Shown one piece after another: positions 54,493 to 63,247 of a stretch of 64,000 bases of DNA; position 1 is the stretch's first letter, and each line of letters opens with the position of its first letter. Position numbers and translations under genes: made by a program. This DNA comes from Bacteroidales bacterium (GTDB taxonomy: Bacteria; Bacteroidota; Bacteroidia; Bacteroidales; 4484-276). The notes under the pieces were generated by a model, which worked only from the letters and a program-made list of their open reading frames with translations, did not search any database and had not been told where the DNA came from. The stretch is from assembly GCA_014860585.1 (NCBI GenBank), contig JACZJL010000171.1, positions 30,858 through 94,857 on the forward strand, read 5' to 3'.

Positions 54493-55198
54493 TTGTCTTT
54501 TATCTCTTGTGCTGCTGCTTGTTGGTCAATGCAGCGGGCAGGTAAAAGAGACCACCAGCCGCCGGGCTGAACATGAGGCACTGGTTTCTAACTATATACT
54601 CGGGCAGGGCGTTTCCGATTTTAAAGTGATCGAAGCCATGTATAAAGTTGAACGCCATCGCTTTGTGCCGGAAAATATGCAGGCCTATGCTTACAGCGAC
54701 CAGCCCCTGCCGATCGGTGAAGGACAAACCATTTCGCAACCGTCGCTGGTTGCATTTATGACCGAGTTGCTTGAACTGAAAAGAACGGACAAGGTGCTCG
54801 AAATCGGAACTGGTTCCGGTTACCAGGCGGCTATCCTCGGCGAATTGGTTGATAGCGTCTTTACTGTCGAGATTATCGCTCACCTTGGAAACAATGCAAA
54901 AAAGCTTCTTGCAGAATTGGGTTACGATAATATTCATGTAATGATTGGTGATGGATATAAAGGCTGGCCTGAATTTGCCCCTTTCGACGCCATCATCGTA
55001 ACCTGTGCACCGTCGGATATTCCGCAGCCCTTGCAGGATCAACTGTCCGAAGGGGGAAGGATGGTTATCCCGGTTGGAAAGGAGAATTCAGTTCAGGAGC
55101 TTGTACTTTTACGCAAGCGAAAAGGAAAAATCATCCGCGAATCCGTTTTGACAGTGCGGTTTGTGCCGATGCTTAAAGAAGATGGAGGGAAGTACTGA
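54473..55198 (+). CDS. pcm: Exported protein-L-isoaspartate O-methyltransferase
   Basis: The ATG at 54473 gives 241 residues. The enzyme methylates damaged isoaspartyl residues in proteins using SAM. Family motifs are complete: VERHRFVPENMQAYAYSDQPLPIGEGQTISQPSLVAFM, VLEIGTGSGYQAAILGELV, and FDAIIVTCAPSDIPQPL. Unlike the cytoplasmic enzyme it begins with a signal-like hydrophobic segment (NLLNSCLLSLVLLLVGQCSGQ), so it probably acts in the periplasm; SAM supply there is a problem. The start lies inside the phosphatase gene (20-bp overlap). A membrane-tethered location is an alternative. Confidence 0.88.
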   Translation: MSNLLNSCLLSLVLLLVGQCSGQVKETTSRRAEHEALVSNYILGQGVSDFKVIEAMYKVERHRFVPENMQAYAYSDQPLPIGEGQTISQPSLVAFMTELLELKRTDKVLEIGTGSGYQAAILGELVDSVFTVEIIAHLGNNAKKLLAELGYDNIHVMIGDGYKGWPEFAPFDAIIVTCAPSDIPQPLQDQLSEGGRMVIPVGKENSVQELVLLRKRKGKIIRESVLTVRFVPMLKEDGGKY

Positions 55199-55236
55199 GC
55201 GCTTGTGATAACCGATGTTCGATATTCATTATCTGA

Positions 55237-55932
55237 GTCACCCGGTGAATAGTTTCAAATTATCACTAAACTTTAAACTGTGGTGGTTCTTGCAGATGAT
55301 TCACCGGGTGACTGGTTTTCATATTCCAATTCACCCGGTGAATGCTACCAAACTTCGACAGTGCTTCGAACCGTGGTGGACATTTCAGACGATTCACAGG
55401 GTGACTACGATTTAACAATTCACCCCGAGAGGATACCATCCCCCCGCCAAACCTGAAACTGCGGTGGCTTTTGCAGGTGATTCACGGATTGAATGATCTC
55501 TGTTGAATGTATAACCTGAAAATAAGGTAATCCCGAGGGGATCCCTACGGGATAAGGTTGAAAAGCCTGATGGCTGCTCAATCCTACTAAGGTTTGAGGA
55601 TGCTAATAAGGTTTTCAATTTTTCGGAGAAGGAAAACCTTATCCCTAAAAAAAACCTTAGTAGAGAAAATGTTTTGTAAAAATCAACCTTATTACCTTAT
55701 TGGTGGACTTTGCAGGTGGTTCACGGGTGAATAAAGAAATAGCCTTGGGCCATTGTAATGACTTTTAATTATGACTTTTGGTCATTAAAGCTCGGGGTTG
55801 CCATCCCCTCCTCCCGCTCAAAGCCTGCGCAGCAAAGCTTTCATCCCGGTTTCCAATTCACCCCGTGAATGTTACCAAACTCCCACTAAACCTGAAACTG
55901 CGGTGGCTTTTGCAGGTGATTCACCGGGTGAA
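55237..55932. repeat. Scattered copies of the 76-bp paired-palindrome family
   Basis: Three complete 76-bp units lie at 55237-55312, 55330-55405 and 55857-55932, with ends such as TCACCCGGTGAAT and GATTCACCGGGTGA. A degenerate unit starts at 55419 and a partial one lies near 55700-55735. The interior reads CTGCGGTGGCTTTTGCAGGTG in several copies. Between them (55510-55690) is unrelated sequence with repeated AAGGTT/AACCTT hairpins. No gene is supported in this 800-bp gap between pcm and mtnA. Confidence 0.8.
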
Positions 55933-56010
55933 TGTTTTTCACTCAATATTCCAAATTTCCCATGATTTACTCCAAACAGAAGACACTCCGTGAATTTGGG
56001 AGAACTACGT

Positions 56011-57042
56011 CTAAATTTTTGGATTTTGCCCCGGTTTTAAGATGCCTTTTTCGGTAATTATTCCTATAATCAAACTTGCCGGAGTTATGTCAAAAGCCGG
56101 GTTTATGGCGGTTGATCCGGGCGAGGCCACACGGATTTTGCGCACAACACCTGTTTCGTCAGTCCCGGATTGAAAAAGCACTTCTTCATCGCTTCGCTGC
56201 TCAATCACAATATCGTTTCCTGTTTTACAATTCAGGTCGAAAGTGGAGGTTGGAGCGGCGATGTAGAACGGGATTCCAAAATATTGAGCCACGATGGCTT
56301 TTTCAAACGTTCCGATCTTGTTGGCTGTGTCGCCGTTGGCAGCAATGCGGTCGGCGCCGGTAATGATCAAGTCAACTTTTCCCTGCGCCATCAGCCATGC
56401 GCCGGCTGTGTCGGGCACGATTTGATGCGGTACGCCGGCGTTGTTCAGCTCCCACGCCGTAAGCCGGGCGCCCTGTCCGCGTGGCCGGGTTTCGTCAGCC
56501 CACACAAAAACTTTTTTACCTGCCTGATGCGCCGTATAGATTGGCGAGAGTGCGGTGCCATAATCCACAAACGCCAGCCAGCCTGCGTTGCAATGGGTAA
56601 GGATATTGCATTTGCCGGGGATCAGCTCATTTCCAAACTGCCCGATGGCTCTCGAATCGGCAATATCTTTTGTAGCAACCTGCTGTGCCATGTCGAAGGC
56701 GGATTTCGGGGACTTTAACCCGGCTTCGAAAACCAGTTCCACGGCATAAAACAAATTCCGGGCAGTGGGTCTTGTGTGTTGGATATCGGTTTTTGCCTGC
56801 TGAATAAATTCTTCAGTATTTTTTGCCGGCGCCATCAGAAATGCCTGCGCCATGGCAAAACCTGCCGCAGCGCCAATTGCGCCTGCGCCGCGCGTGGTCA
56901 TGTCAACAATCGCACGGCAGGTGGCCAGGTAATCATCCGACCTGAAAATGGCAAACTCAAAAGGCAGCCTGTTCTGGTCAATCATAAACACCGACCGGCC
57001 CTCCATCCATATCGTTCTGTACTCTTTTCCGTTGATTTTCAT
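56011..57042 (-). CDS. mtnA: S-methyl-5-thioribose-1-phosphate isomerase
   Basis: The 343-residue enzyme converts methylthioribose 1-phosphate to the ribulose form in methionine salvage. It has the eIF2B-like fold with the isomerase signatures: VDMTTRGAGAIGAAAGFAMAQA, ARNLFYAVE, the active-site Cys in ILTHCNAGWLA and the catalytic Asp in LIITGADRIAANGDTANKIGT, then VWADETRPRGQGARLTAWEL between them. Length is normal. No other salvage genes are directly beside it, but a probable methionine transaminase and omega-amidase lie at 47430-49372. Confidence 0.95.
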   Translation of the reverse strand: MKINGKEYRTIWMEGRSVFMIDQNRLPFEFAIFRSDDYLATCRAIVDMTTRGAGAIGAAAGFAMAQAFLMAPAKNTEEFIQQAKTDIQHTRPTARNLFYAVELVFEAGLKSPKSAFDMAQQVATKDIADSRAIGQFGNELIPGKCNILTHCNAGWLAFVDYGTALSPIYTAHQAGKKVFVWADETRPRGQGARLTAWELNNAGVPHQIVPDTAGAWLMAQGKVDLIITGADRIAANGDTANKIGTFEKAIVAQYFGIPFYIAAPTSTFDLNCKTGNDIVIEQRSDEEVLFQSGTDETGVVRKIRVASPGSTAINPAFDITPASLIIGIITEKGILKPGQNPKI

Positions 57043-57075
57043 TTTAAAATTACTTACGCCCTTTCATTATTCCTC

Positions 57076-57123
57076 AAAACTCTGACAGGTCTGAATCCCG
57101 TGTGTACGGGACTGTCAGGTTTT
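57076..57123. repeat. Nested hairpin repeat, copy 2
   Basis: It reads GACAGGTCTGAATCCCG, then TGTGTA, then CGGGACTGTCAGGTTTT, the same family as 33898-33943. It lies upstream of mtnA. Confidence 0.65.
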
Positions 57124-57187
57124 CTATTCAACATTCAATATTCCATGTTCGATATTCTCCAAAGGAGTCCTTCGGACATTATTCCTT

Positions 57188-57234
57188 AAAACCCTGACCG
57201 GTCTGAATCCCGTGTGTACGGGACTGTCAGGTTT
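57188..57234. repeat. Nested hairpin repeat, copy 3
   Basis: Nearly identical to the copy at 57076 (GACCGGTCTGAATCCCG ... CGGGACTGTCAGGTTTC), 112 bp further on in the same direction, so the two may come from a local duplication. Confidence 0.65.
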
Positions 57235-57245
57235 CGTTACGTCTC

Positions 57246-57388
57246 CTAAGCCCTCTGCCCCTTGCCCTCTGCCTTCTGCCCCATGCTCTATGCCCCAGCT
57301 CTATGCCCCATGCCCTTTGCCCCATGCCCTTTGCCTTCTGCCCTCTACCCTTTGCTCACTGCTCTCCGCCCTCTGCCCTTTGCCCTAG
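57246..57388. repeat. Pyrimidine-rich minisatellite (TGCCC-type units)
   Basis: About 140 bp consist of degenerate 7-8-bp units such as TGCCCTT, TGCCCCA and TGCCTTC, with almost no G outside the TG step. The reading across it (PSAFCPMLYAPALCPMPFAPC) is a translation by-product, not a gene. It lies just downstream of kdsC and upstream of mtnA. Confidence 0.7.
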
Positions 57389-57390
57389 TC

Positions 57391-57918
57391 CTACCATATA
57401 AAAGCATCATCATTCAGCCATTTCCCCTGCACCTTCAACACCTGCTCGACGATATCGCGAACGCAGCCTTCTCCACCCTTAAGATGAGAGATGTAATGGG
57501 AAAGTGCTTTGACTTCTTCTGCAGCATCTGCCGGACAAATCACTACACCAGCCTCCCGCATGATCTGCAAATCGGGAATGTCATCACCCATAAACAGGAC
57601 TTCTTCTGGCTTTAGCTGGTGTTTTTTCAGGTAATCGTGATAGACCTGGATTTTGTGTTCGACTTTAATGAACACATCCATAATCCGGAGCCCGTTCATA
57701 CGATGACGAATGGCTTCGGAAGTTCCTCCAGAGATCACGGCAAGGCGAAAACCCTTTTTGACGGCCAGTTGCAGTGCGTAGCCATCCTTCACATTGGCGG
57801 TGCGTAATTGTTCGCCGGTTTCAGTAAGTATCACCTTCCCATCAGTGAAAACCCCGTCATAATCGAAGATCAGCGTTGTGATGTGTTTGAGTAGTTCTTT
57901 ATAGTTCTTTACGGCCAT
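57391..57918 (-). CDS. kdsC: HAD phosphatase, probable KDO-8-phosphate phosphatase
   Basis: The 175-residue product (start MAVKNYKELLKHITTLIFD) is a small HAD enzyme without a cap domain. Motif I is IFDYDGVFTDGKV, motif II is LAVISGGTSEAIR, and motif III/IV is KPEEVLFMGDDIPDLQIMREAG. This order and the VKDGYALQLAVKKG segment match KdsC, which makes KDO for lipopolysaccharide. The frame opens 11 codons earlier at 57951, inside the next gene; the ATG at 57918 fits the family length better. It follows the DUF2520 gene by 10 bp. Confidence 0.88.
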   Translation of the reverse strand: MAVKNYKELLKHITTLIFDYDGVFTDGKVILTETGEQLRTANVKDGYALQLAVKKGFRLAVISGGTSEAIRHRMNGLRIMDVFIKVEHKIQVYHDYLKKHQLKPEEVLFMGDDIPDLQIMREAGVVICPADAAEEVKALSHYISHLKGGEGCVRDIVEQVLKVQGKWLNDDAFIW

Positions 57919-57928
57919 GAGATCAGTT

Positions 57929-58708
57929 TTATTTTGTAGTGAAATAATCATTGATTTGTTTGCTGATCAGCTCATACATCAGCTGTTTACCAGGATCATG
58001 GTTAAGCATTTCGATGTGTTTCCGGATCACATTGAAGTCGTTCCTGAGGGCGGGTCCGGTTTGGGCAAGAGCAGGAGATGTTCCCCTTAGTTTGGCAATC
58101 GTTTCGGTGATTAAAGGCAGTAAAATATCAAAATCTATTCCGGCACGCTGAAGAATATCGTCGGCGTTGACCATCATAAAGTTGGTAAAATTGCAGGCAA
58201 AAACCGCCGCAAGATGAATCACGGCCCGCTGCTGCGAACTGATCAAACGCACATCGCCTGAAATAGTCCGGGCAAGTTCTGTTAGCTCATCCTCTGTTTC
58301 TTTATCCTGCGCTTCGATGCAGACCGGTGTTGTGGAAAAATCAGTTTCGTGTGATTTTGAAAAAATGTTTAAAGGATAAAAGACGCCGCATTTTTCTGAA
58401 ATTGATTGAATCGCAGTCATGTCCACCGATCCTGAGGTGTGGACAACTATTTTTCCGGGCAAATATAAATGGGTGGCTATTCCGGCAATCGAGTCGTCCG
58501 AAACAGAAATGATGTAGAGGTCTGCGTTGTGATCAATTTTGGTAAGGTCGTTTATGGGCAGCGCCCCAAGCATAACAGCCAAGTCTTTTGCTGATTCAGG
58601 TGTCCGGCTGTAAATCTGGGAAATGTTTTTGCCGTGTTTTTGAAACACTTTACCAATTTGAGTAGCCACTCTTCCGGCGCCGATCAGGACAATTTTGTTG
58701 ATGGGCAT
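57929..58708 (-). CDS. DUF2520 Rossmann-fold protein
   Basis: The 259-residue protein has an N-terminal NAD(P)-binding Rossmann domain (IVLIGAGRVATQIGKVFQKHG) with HTSGSVDMTAI near residue 90 and FYPLNIFSK near 110, and a C-terminal helical DUF2520 domain (HLAAVFACNFTNFMMVNADDIL, LTGPALR-type TGPALRNDFNVIRKHIEML). It resembles pyrroline-5-carboxylate reductase or F420-dependent reductases, but its substrate is unknown. It lies between rpe (2-bp gap) and kdsC (10-bp gap) in one operon. Confidence 0.88.
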   Translation of the reverse strand: MPINKIVLIGAGRVATQIGKVFQKHGKNISQIYSRTPESAKDLAVMLGALPINDLTKIDHNADLYIISVSDDSIAGIATHLYLPGKIVVHTSGSVDMTAIQSISEKCGVFYPLNIFSKSHETDFSTTPVCIEAQDKETEDELTELARTISGDVRLISSQQRAVIHLAAVFACNFTNFMMVNADDILQRAGIDFDILLPLITETIAKLRGTSPALAQTGPALRNDFNVIRKHIEMLNHDPGKQLMYELISKQINDYFTTK

Positions 58709-58710
58709 AT

Positions 58711-59373
58711 TTACCTGGATAATTTCAGAGATTTGAGCAGTGCGATGGTTTGCTCCGGATAGTCAGAGGCAAAAATGGCATTCCCGGCCACCAGCACATC
58801 AGCGCCGTAATCAATCAGGCGCTGCGCGTTGTCGGTATTTACACCGCCATCCACTTCAATTAGCGCATGTGACGATTTTGAAAGGATTAGATCCTTAAGT
58901 CGGGAAATTCTCGAATACGTGTTTTCGATGAATTTCTGTCCGCCAAAACCAGGATTCACACTCATCAGCAATACAAAATCCACCTCTGCTATGATGTCTT
59001 CGAGAAGTAAAACATTAGAATGGGGATTTAGGACAACACCTGCTTTCATCCCAAGTGTTGTGATAGCTTCAATGGTCCGGTGCAGATGGACTGATGCTTC
59101 ATAGTGCACGCTGAGCAGGTCGGCGCCGCAATCTTTGAAGGATTGCAGATAGCGTTCCGGTTCGACAATCATCAGGTGAACATCCAGCGGTTTATCTGTG
59201 AGTTTTCTGATTTGCCTGATCACCGGCTGTCCGAATGAGATATTGGGAACGAACTTCCCGTCCATGACGTCCACATGAATCCAGTCAGCTGCGCTGTGGT
59301 TGAGCATGTCAATATCCCGCTTCAGATTGCCAAAGTCGGCGGAAAGTAAAGATGGTGCTATCAGATGAGCCAT
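58711..59373 (-). CDS. rpe: Ribulose-phosphate 3-epimerase
   Basis: The 220-residue TIM-barrel enzyme interconverts ribulose 5-phosphate and xylulose 5-phosphate. Family marks are IAPSLLSADFGNLKRDI, WIHVDVMDGKFVPNISFG, DVHLMIVEPERYL, VLLMSVNPGFGGQKFI and LIEVDGGVNTDNAQ, which hold the metal-binding His and Asp residues. The ATG at 59373 is chosen because it begins the conserved strand and lies 19 bp after a -7 box; the frame is open for 22 more codons. It heads the rpe-DUF2520-kdsC operon. Confidence 0.96.
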   Translation of the reverse strand: MAHLIAPSLLSADFGNLKRDIDMLNHSAADWIHVDVMDGKFVPNISFGQPVIRQIRKLTDKPLDVHLMIVEPERYLQSFKDCGADLLSVHYEASVHLHRTIEAITTLGMKAGVVLNPHSNVLLLEDIIAEVDFVLLMSVNPGFGGQKFIENTYSRISRLKDLILSKSSHALIEVDGGVNTDNAQRLIDYGADVLVAGNAIFASDYPEQTIALLKSLKLSR

Positions 59374-59392
59374 AAAAGATAATTTGTGTTGA

Positions 59393-59400
59393 CAAAAGTA
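59393..59400 (-). promoter_or_regulatory. Candidate -7 box of the rpe-DUF2520-kdsC operon
   Basis: TACTTTTG on the minus strand fits TAnnTTTG and lies 19 bp upstream of the rpe ATG at 59373. Confidence 0.5.
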
Positions 59401-59493
59401 CAAAAAGAAAGATATGAAGGACACACTTTGCATAGTCACCCGTGCAATCAGTCTGGGTAAACCTATATTGCGGTAACAACGCCAAAAACCAGG

Positions 59494-60363
59494 TCATTCT
59501 CCCCCGAGGTACGACCTGAGAATCTGGCATTTTACATTCTCTTTGAGCTTTTTAATGGCTGTTTCCTTGATCTGCCGAACACGTTCCCGCGAGAGGTCAA
59601 ACCGCTCACCTATTTCCTGCATAGTCATCGGGTAGCTTTGCTGAAATCCAAAGTAGCATCGGATAACATCGGCTTCACGGGGTGTAAGTTGTTGAATTAC
59701 TGATTCAATTTCCTTGCGTAATGATTCGAGGATGAGCCTTTGCTCCGGAGAGGGCTGGTCGGTGGAGTTGATCAAATCGAGCATAGTACTTTCTTCGTCG
59801 TAAACCAGCGGTGCATCCACGGAAATATGTTTTTCAGCAAACCGCATCAGCTCTTTGATTGTACGCACGGGAACTCCTAAATAATCAGCTATTTCATGAA
59901 GCTCAGGGGATCGGTCCAATTGCTGTTCAAGTTCAATGCAACTTTTAAGTAACTTATTAAGCAGGATCACCTTGTTTAATGGAAGCCGTATCATTCTTGA
60001 GTGCTCGGCAAGTGCCTGGAGTATGGACTGCCGAACCCACCAAACGGCATAGGAGATAAATTTGAACCCCCGTGTTTCATCAAATCGAAGTGCAGCTTTG
60101 ATCAGTCCTAAATTCCCCTCGCTGATCAGATCGGGCAGGCTCAGTCCCTGGTTTTGGTATTGCTTGGAAACCGAAACCACGAAACGCAGATTAGCCCTGA
60201 TGAGCTTAATGAGTGCTTCGTGGTCTCCTATCTTGATACGACCGGCAAGTGTAACTTCTTCCTCAGCAGAAATCAGGTCTTCTCTTCGGATTTCCTGGAA
60301 ATACTTATCCAGGGAAACGGTCTCCCTGAACGTGAGCTGACGGGTGATTTTAAGTTGCCTCAT
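59494..60363 (-). CDS. rpoD: Sigma-70 family RNA polymerase sigma factor, RpoD/SigA type
   Basis: The 289-residue protein has the short Bacteroidota RpoD layout without region 1.1: MRQLKITRQLTFRETVSLDKYFQEI (region 1.2), then NLRFVVSVSKQYQNQGLSLPDLISEGNLGLIKA and FKFISYAVWWVRQSILQALAEHSRMIRLPLN (region 2), EIADYLGVPVRTIKELM (region 3) and a region 4.2 helix-turn-helix, MQEIGERFDLSRERVRQIKETAIKKLK. Region 3 and the residues around 4.2 (CYFGFQQSYPMT) differ from the usual primary factor, so it may be a paralogue. The start ATG at 60363 is preferred to the longer frame. It lies 119 bp downstream of pnp. Confidence 0.9.
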   Translation of the reverse strand: MRQLKITRQLTFRETVSLDKYFQEIRREDLISAEEEVTLAGRIKIGDHEALIKLIRANLRFVVSVSKQYQNQGLSLPDLISEGNLGLIKAALRFDETRGFKFISYAVWWVRQSILQALAEHSRMIRLPLNKVILLNKLLKSCIELEQQLDRSPELHEIADYLGVPVRTIKELMRFAEKHISVDAPLVYDEESTMLDLINSTDQPSPEQRLILESLRKEIESVIQQLTPREADVIRCYFGFQQSYPMTMQEIGERFDLSRERVRQIKETAIKKLKENVKCQILRSYLGGE

Positions 60364-60482
60364 GCCATTTTTTGTATGGTTGTAATCATTGCACAAGATC
60401 AAATCTGTGCAAACAATCACAGAGGCAAACATAAACAAAATATTCCGGATTATCCCTGGAAAAATTTTACTTTAAAAAATCT

Positions 60483-62774
60483 TTATCTTCTTGGAGGTCT
60501 GTCCGGTCTGAAATTACGGTCTCCGTCACCCTCGCCTCTGCTGCGATTGTCCCTGTTATCACGGTTATCTCTGTTATCCCTGAAATTCCTGTTATCACGG
60601 TTATCCCTGCCGCCACGGTCATCACGTTCGCGGGTGTTCTCCTGATAACCCTCCGGTTTTGGGAGTAACTGCTTGCGCGAAAGCTTCAGTTTGCCTGTTT
60701 TTCCATCTACTTCAAGCAATTTAACATCAATCTCATCACCCACCTTCATCACATCTTCCACGTTGGCAATTCTGCGCCAGTCAATTTCTGAAATGTGAAG
60801 CAATCCCTCTTTTCCAGGCAAAATTTCGACGATTGCACCGAAGGTTATGATCGACTTGACTTTTCCTTTGTAGGTAGCTCCAATTTCAGGAATAGCGATA
60901 ATGCCTTTGATACGTGCTTTTGCTGCTTCAATTGAGCTTTTGTTAACAGCTACAATGTCTACAACGCCAAAATCACCCACTTCTTCAATTACAATAGTGG
61001 AGTTGGTTGTAGCCTGGATATCCTGGATGATCTTTCCACCCGGACCAATAATGGCGCCAATAAACTCTTTAGGAACAGTTAATTGTTCAATTCTCGGAAC
61101 ATGAGGTTTGTAGTCTTCACGTGGATGGCTGATGGTTTTTTCGATTTCGTTTAGGATGTGTAACCTGCCTCTCAGTGCCTGCTCCAGCGCTTCTTCCAAA
61201 ATTTTGTAAGATAATCCGTCCACTTTTATATCCATCTGGCAGGCAGTGATGCCATCGCGTGTACCTGTCACTTTGAAGTCCATATCACCGAGGTGATCTT
61301 CATCGCCGAGGATATCGGAAAGTACGGCATATTTGCTGCCATCTTTACTGGCAATCAATCCCATGGCAATTCCTGATACGGGTTTCTTGATTTTCACACC
61401 TGCATCCATCAGGGCAAGTGTACCGCCGCACACAGTGGCCATTGAGGATGAACCGTTGGATTCGAGGATATCGGATACGATCCTGATGGTGTAAGGGTTA
61501 GCTTCTCCGCTTGGAACGACAGGCTTAAGCGCTCTCAGCGCAAGGTTCCCATGACCGATCTCCCGCCTGCTTGTTCCACCCCTGAATCTGACTTCACCAG
61601 TAGAGAAAGAAGGGAAATTATAATGCAGGATAAAATCACTTTTGCCTTCAAAAACAGCACCGTCAATCACCTGCTTGTCGAGCTTCGTACCAAGAGTTAC
61701 AGTTACCAGTGCCTGGGTTTCACCACGCGTAAAGATAGATGATCCATGCGCTGCAGGGAGGAAATCAACTTCTGACCAGATTGGACGAATTTCATCCAGT
61801 TTGCGGGTGTCAATCCTGCGGCGTTCTGTTAATACAAAATTCCTGACCGCTTCTTTTTCAATGTCGTGGTAATACCGTTTGATCATTGCGGCTTTATCTT
61901 TGGCTTCCTCCTCAGGTAATGTTTTTACAAACTCCTCAATAACTCCGCTGAATAGCTCTGAACGTTGATGTTTGGCTGTTCCCATTCCGGCTATTTCGTA
62001 GCATTTTGAGTAGAGTTCATCATGCATTTTTGCTTTGAGTGCTTCATCGTTGGTTTCGTGCTCATAAACGCGCTTGGTTTGAGCTTTCTCAACCATTGCA
62101 GCCAGTTCAACCTGAGCCTTGCATTGCAGTTTGATGGTTTCATGGGCAAATTTGATGGCTTCGAGCATGTCGGCTTCTGACACTTCCGACATTTCACCTT
62201 CAACCATCATAATATCTCTTTCGGTAGCTGCAACCATGATGTCGATGTCCGATTCCTCCAGTTTCTCAACTGGTGGATTAATGACCAGCTGGCCGTTGAT
62301 ACGGGCAACCCTGACTTCGGAAATCGGGCCATTGAACGGAATGTCTGAAACTGCAATGGCAGCAGATGCTGCGAGGGCAGCAAGGGCATCAGGGGCATCA
62401 TTTTTATCACCTGAAATCAATGTGATCAACACCTGTGTTTCAGCATGGTAATCTTCGGGAAACAATGGCCTTAAGGCGCGGTCAACCAGCCTCGAAATCA
62501 GAATCTCATATTCTGAAGGCCTTGCCTCTCGTTTGAAAAAACCGCCGGGAAAGCGCCCTGTAGCGGAATATTTTTCCTGATATTCAACTGTTAATGGAAG
62601 AAAATCAACATCTTCCTTGGCTTCTTTACTTGACACTACGGTGGCAAGCAACATGGTGTTGCCCTGCCTCAACACTACGGCGCCGTCAGCCTGACGTGCA
62701 AGTCTGCCTGTTTCGATGGTAATCTCTTTACCATCCGGCATTTGAAAACTCTTGATAATTGCGTTATTCGACAT
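60483..62774 (-). CDS. pnp: Polyribonucleotide nucleotidyltransferase
   Basis: This 763-residue enzyme degrades RNA from the 3' end with phosphate. It has two RNase PH domains ([17 protein letters not shown] ... [41 protein letters not shown] and [19 protein letters not shown]), a helical linker, a KH domain ([18 protein letters not shown]) and an S1 domain ([26 protein letters not shown]). The C-terminal 45 residues are an unusual Arg/Asn/Asp tail with repeats of DNR, ending FRPDRPPRR. It follows rpsO, separated by a terminator-like hairpin. Confidence 0.97.
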   Translation of the reverse strand: MSNNAIIKSFQMPDGKEITIETGRLARQADGAVVLRQGNTMLLATVVSSKEAKEDVDFLPLTVEYQEKYSATGRFPGGFFKREARPSEYEILISRLVDRALRPLFPEDYHAETQVLITLISGDKNDAPDALAALAASAAIAVSDIPFNGPISEVRVARINGQLVINPPVEKLEESDIDIMVAATERDIMMVEGEMSEVSEADMLEAIKFAHETIKLQCKAQVELAAMVEKAQTKRVYEHETNDEALKAKMHDELYSKCYEIAGMGTAKHQRSELFSGVIEEFVKTLPEEEAKDKAAMIKRYYHDIEKEAVRNFVLTERRRIDTRKLDEIRPIWSEVDFLPAAHGSSIFTRGETQALVTVTLGTKLDKQVIDGAVFEGKSDFILHYNFPSFSTGEVRFRGGTSRREIGHGNLALRALKPVVPSGEANPYTIRIVSDILESNGSSSMATVCGGTLALMDAGVKIKKPVSGIAMGLIASKDGSKYAVLSDILGDEDHLGDMDFKVTGTRDGITACQMDIKVDGLSYKILEEALEQALRGRLHILNEIEKTISHPREDYKPHVPRIEQLTVPKEFIGAIIGPGGKIIQDIQATTNSTIVIEEVGDFGVVDIVAVNKSSIEAAKARIKGIIAIPEIGATYKGKVKSIITFGAIVEILPGKEGLLHISEIDWRRIANVEDVMKVGDEIDVKLLEVDGKTGKLKLSRKQLLPKPEGYQENTRERDDRGGRDNRDNRNFRDNRDNRDNRDNRSRGEGDGDRNFRPDRPPRR

Positions 62775-62817
62775 ATTCTATTGTTAATCTGTTCTTTGAA
62801 TGTTTAAATATAAAAAA

Positions 62818-62839
62818 AGGCAATTCGAAAAAATTGCCT
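62818..62839 (-). terminator. Terminator or attenuator between rpsO and pnp
   Basis: On the minus strand AGGCAATT pairs with AATTGCCT (8 bp, 6-base loop) and is followed by at least six T. It lies 39 bp after the rpsO stop, so part of the pnp transcription may depend on read-through or on its own promoter. Confidence 0.65.
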
Positions 62840-62877
62840 CTCCCTTCGTTCTTCGATAAATACGTTCTGTTCGATAG

Positions 62878-63147
62878 TTATTTCCTGATACCGAGTTCTT
62901 TGATAATGTTTCTGTATCTGTCAATTTCTGTTCTTTTCAGGTAATCAAGAAGTCTTCTTCTTTTACCAACCAGCAACACCAGTGAGCGCCTTGTACTCAG
63001 GTCTTTTTTCTGATTTTTCAGGTGACCTGTCAAGTGTTGGATTCTGTGTGTAAAAAGAGCAATCTGACCTTCAGCTGATCCGGTATCTGTTTTTGATTTC
63101 CCGTAGGTCTCAAACAAACTTGTTTTCTTTTCGCTTGTTAAGTACAT
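62878..63147 (-). CDS. rpsO: 30S ribosomal protein S15
   Basis: The 89-residue protein binds the central domain of 16S rRNA. The sequence is the full family pattern: KTSLFETYGKSKTDTGSAEGQIALFTHRIQHLTGHLKNQKKDLSTRRSLVLLVGKRRRLLDYLK, with length exactly as usual. Its promoter (63182-63212) is the clearest in the window. It is the first gene of the rpsO-pnp-sigma factor block. Confidence 0.98.
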   Translation of the reverse strand: MYLTSEKKTSLFETYGKSKTDTGSAEGQIALFTHRIQHLTGHLKNQKKDLSTRRSLVLLVGKRRRLLDYLKRTEIDRYRNIIKELGIRK

Positions 63148-63181
63148 GTTTTGATGAATTTTACATTTTTATATTGGGCAG

Positions 63182-63212
63182 CAAAAATAGTTCATTCTTT
63201 TAAGGTGGCAAA
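63182..63212 (-). promoter_or_regulatory. Consensus Bacteroidota promoter of rpsO
   Basis: On the minus strand TTTG (63209-63212) and TATTTTTG (63182-63189) are separated by 19 bp, a perfect TTTG-N19-TAnnTTTG arrangement. The box lies 34 bp upstream of the rpsO ATG. Confidence 0.75.
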
Positions 63213-63247
63213 ATTATTTTTTAATAAAACTTTTAATTAGTTCCTGC

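Noticed and set aside
57262..57615. 117-codon plus-strand frame beginning in CP-rich peptide
   Set aside because: A translation of the pyrimidine-rich minisatellite that then runs antisense to kdsC.
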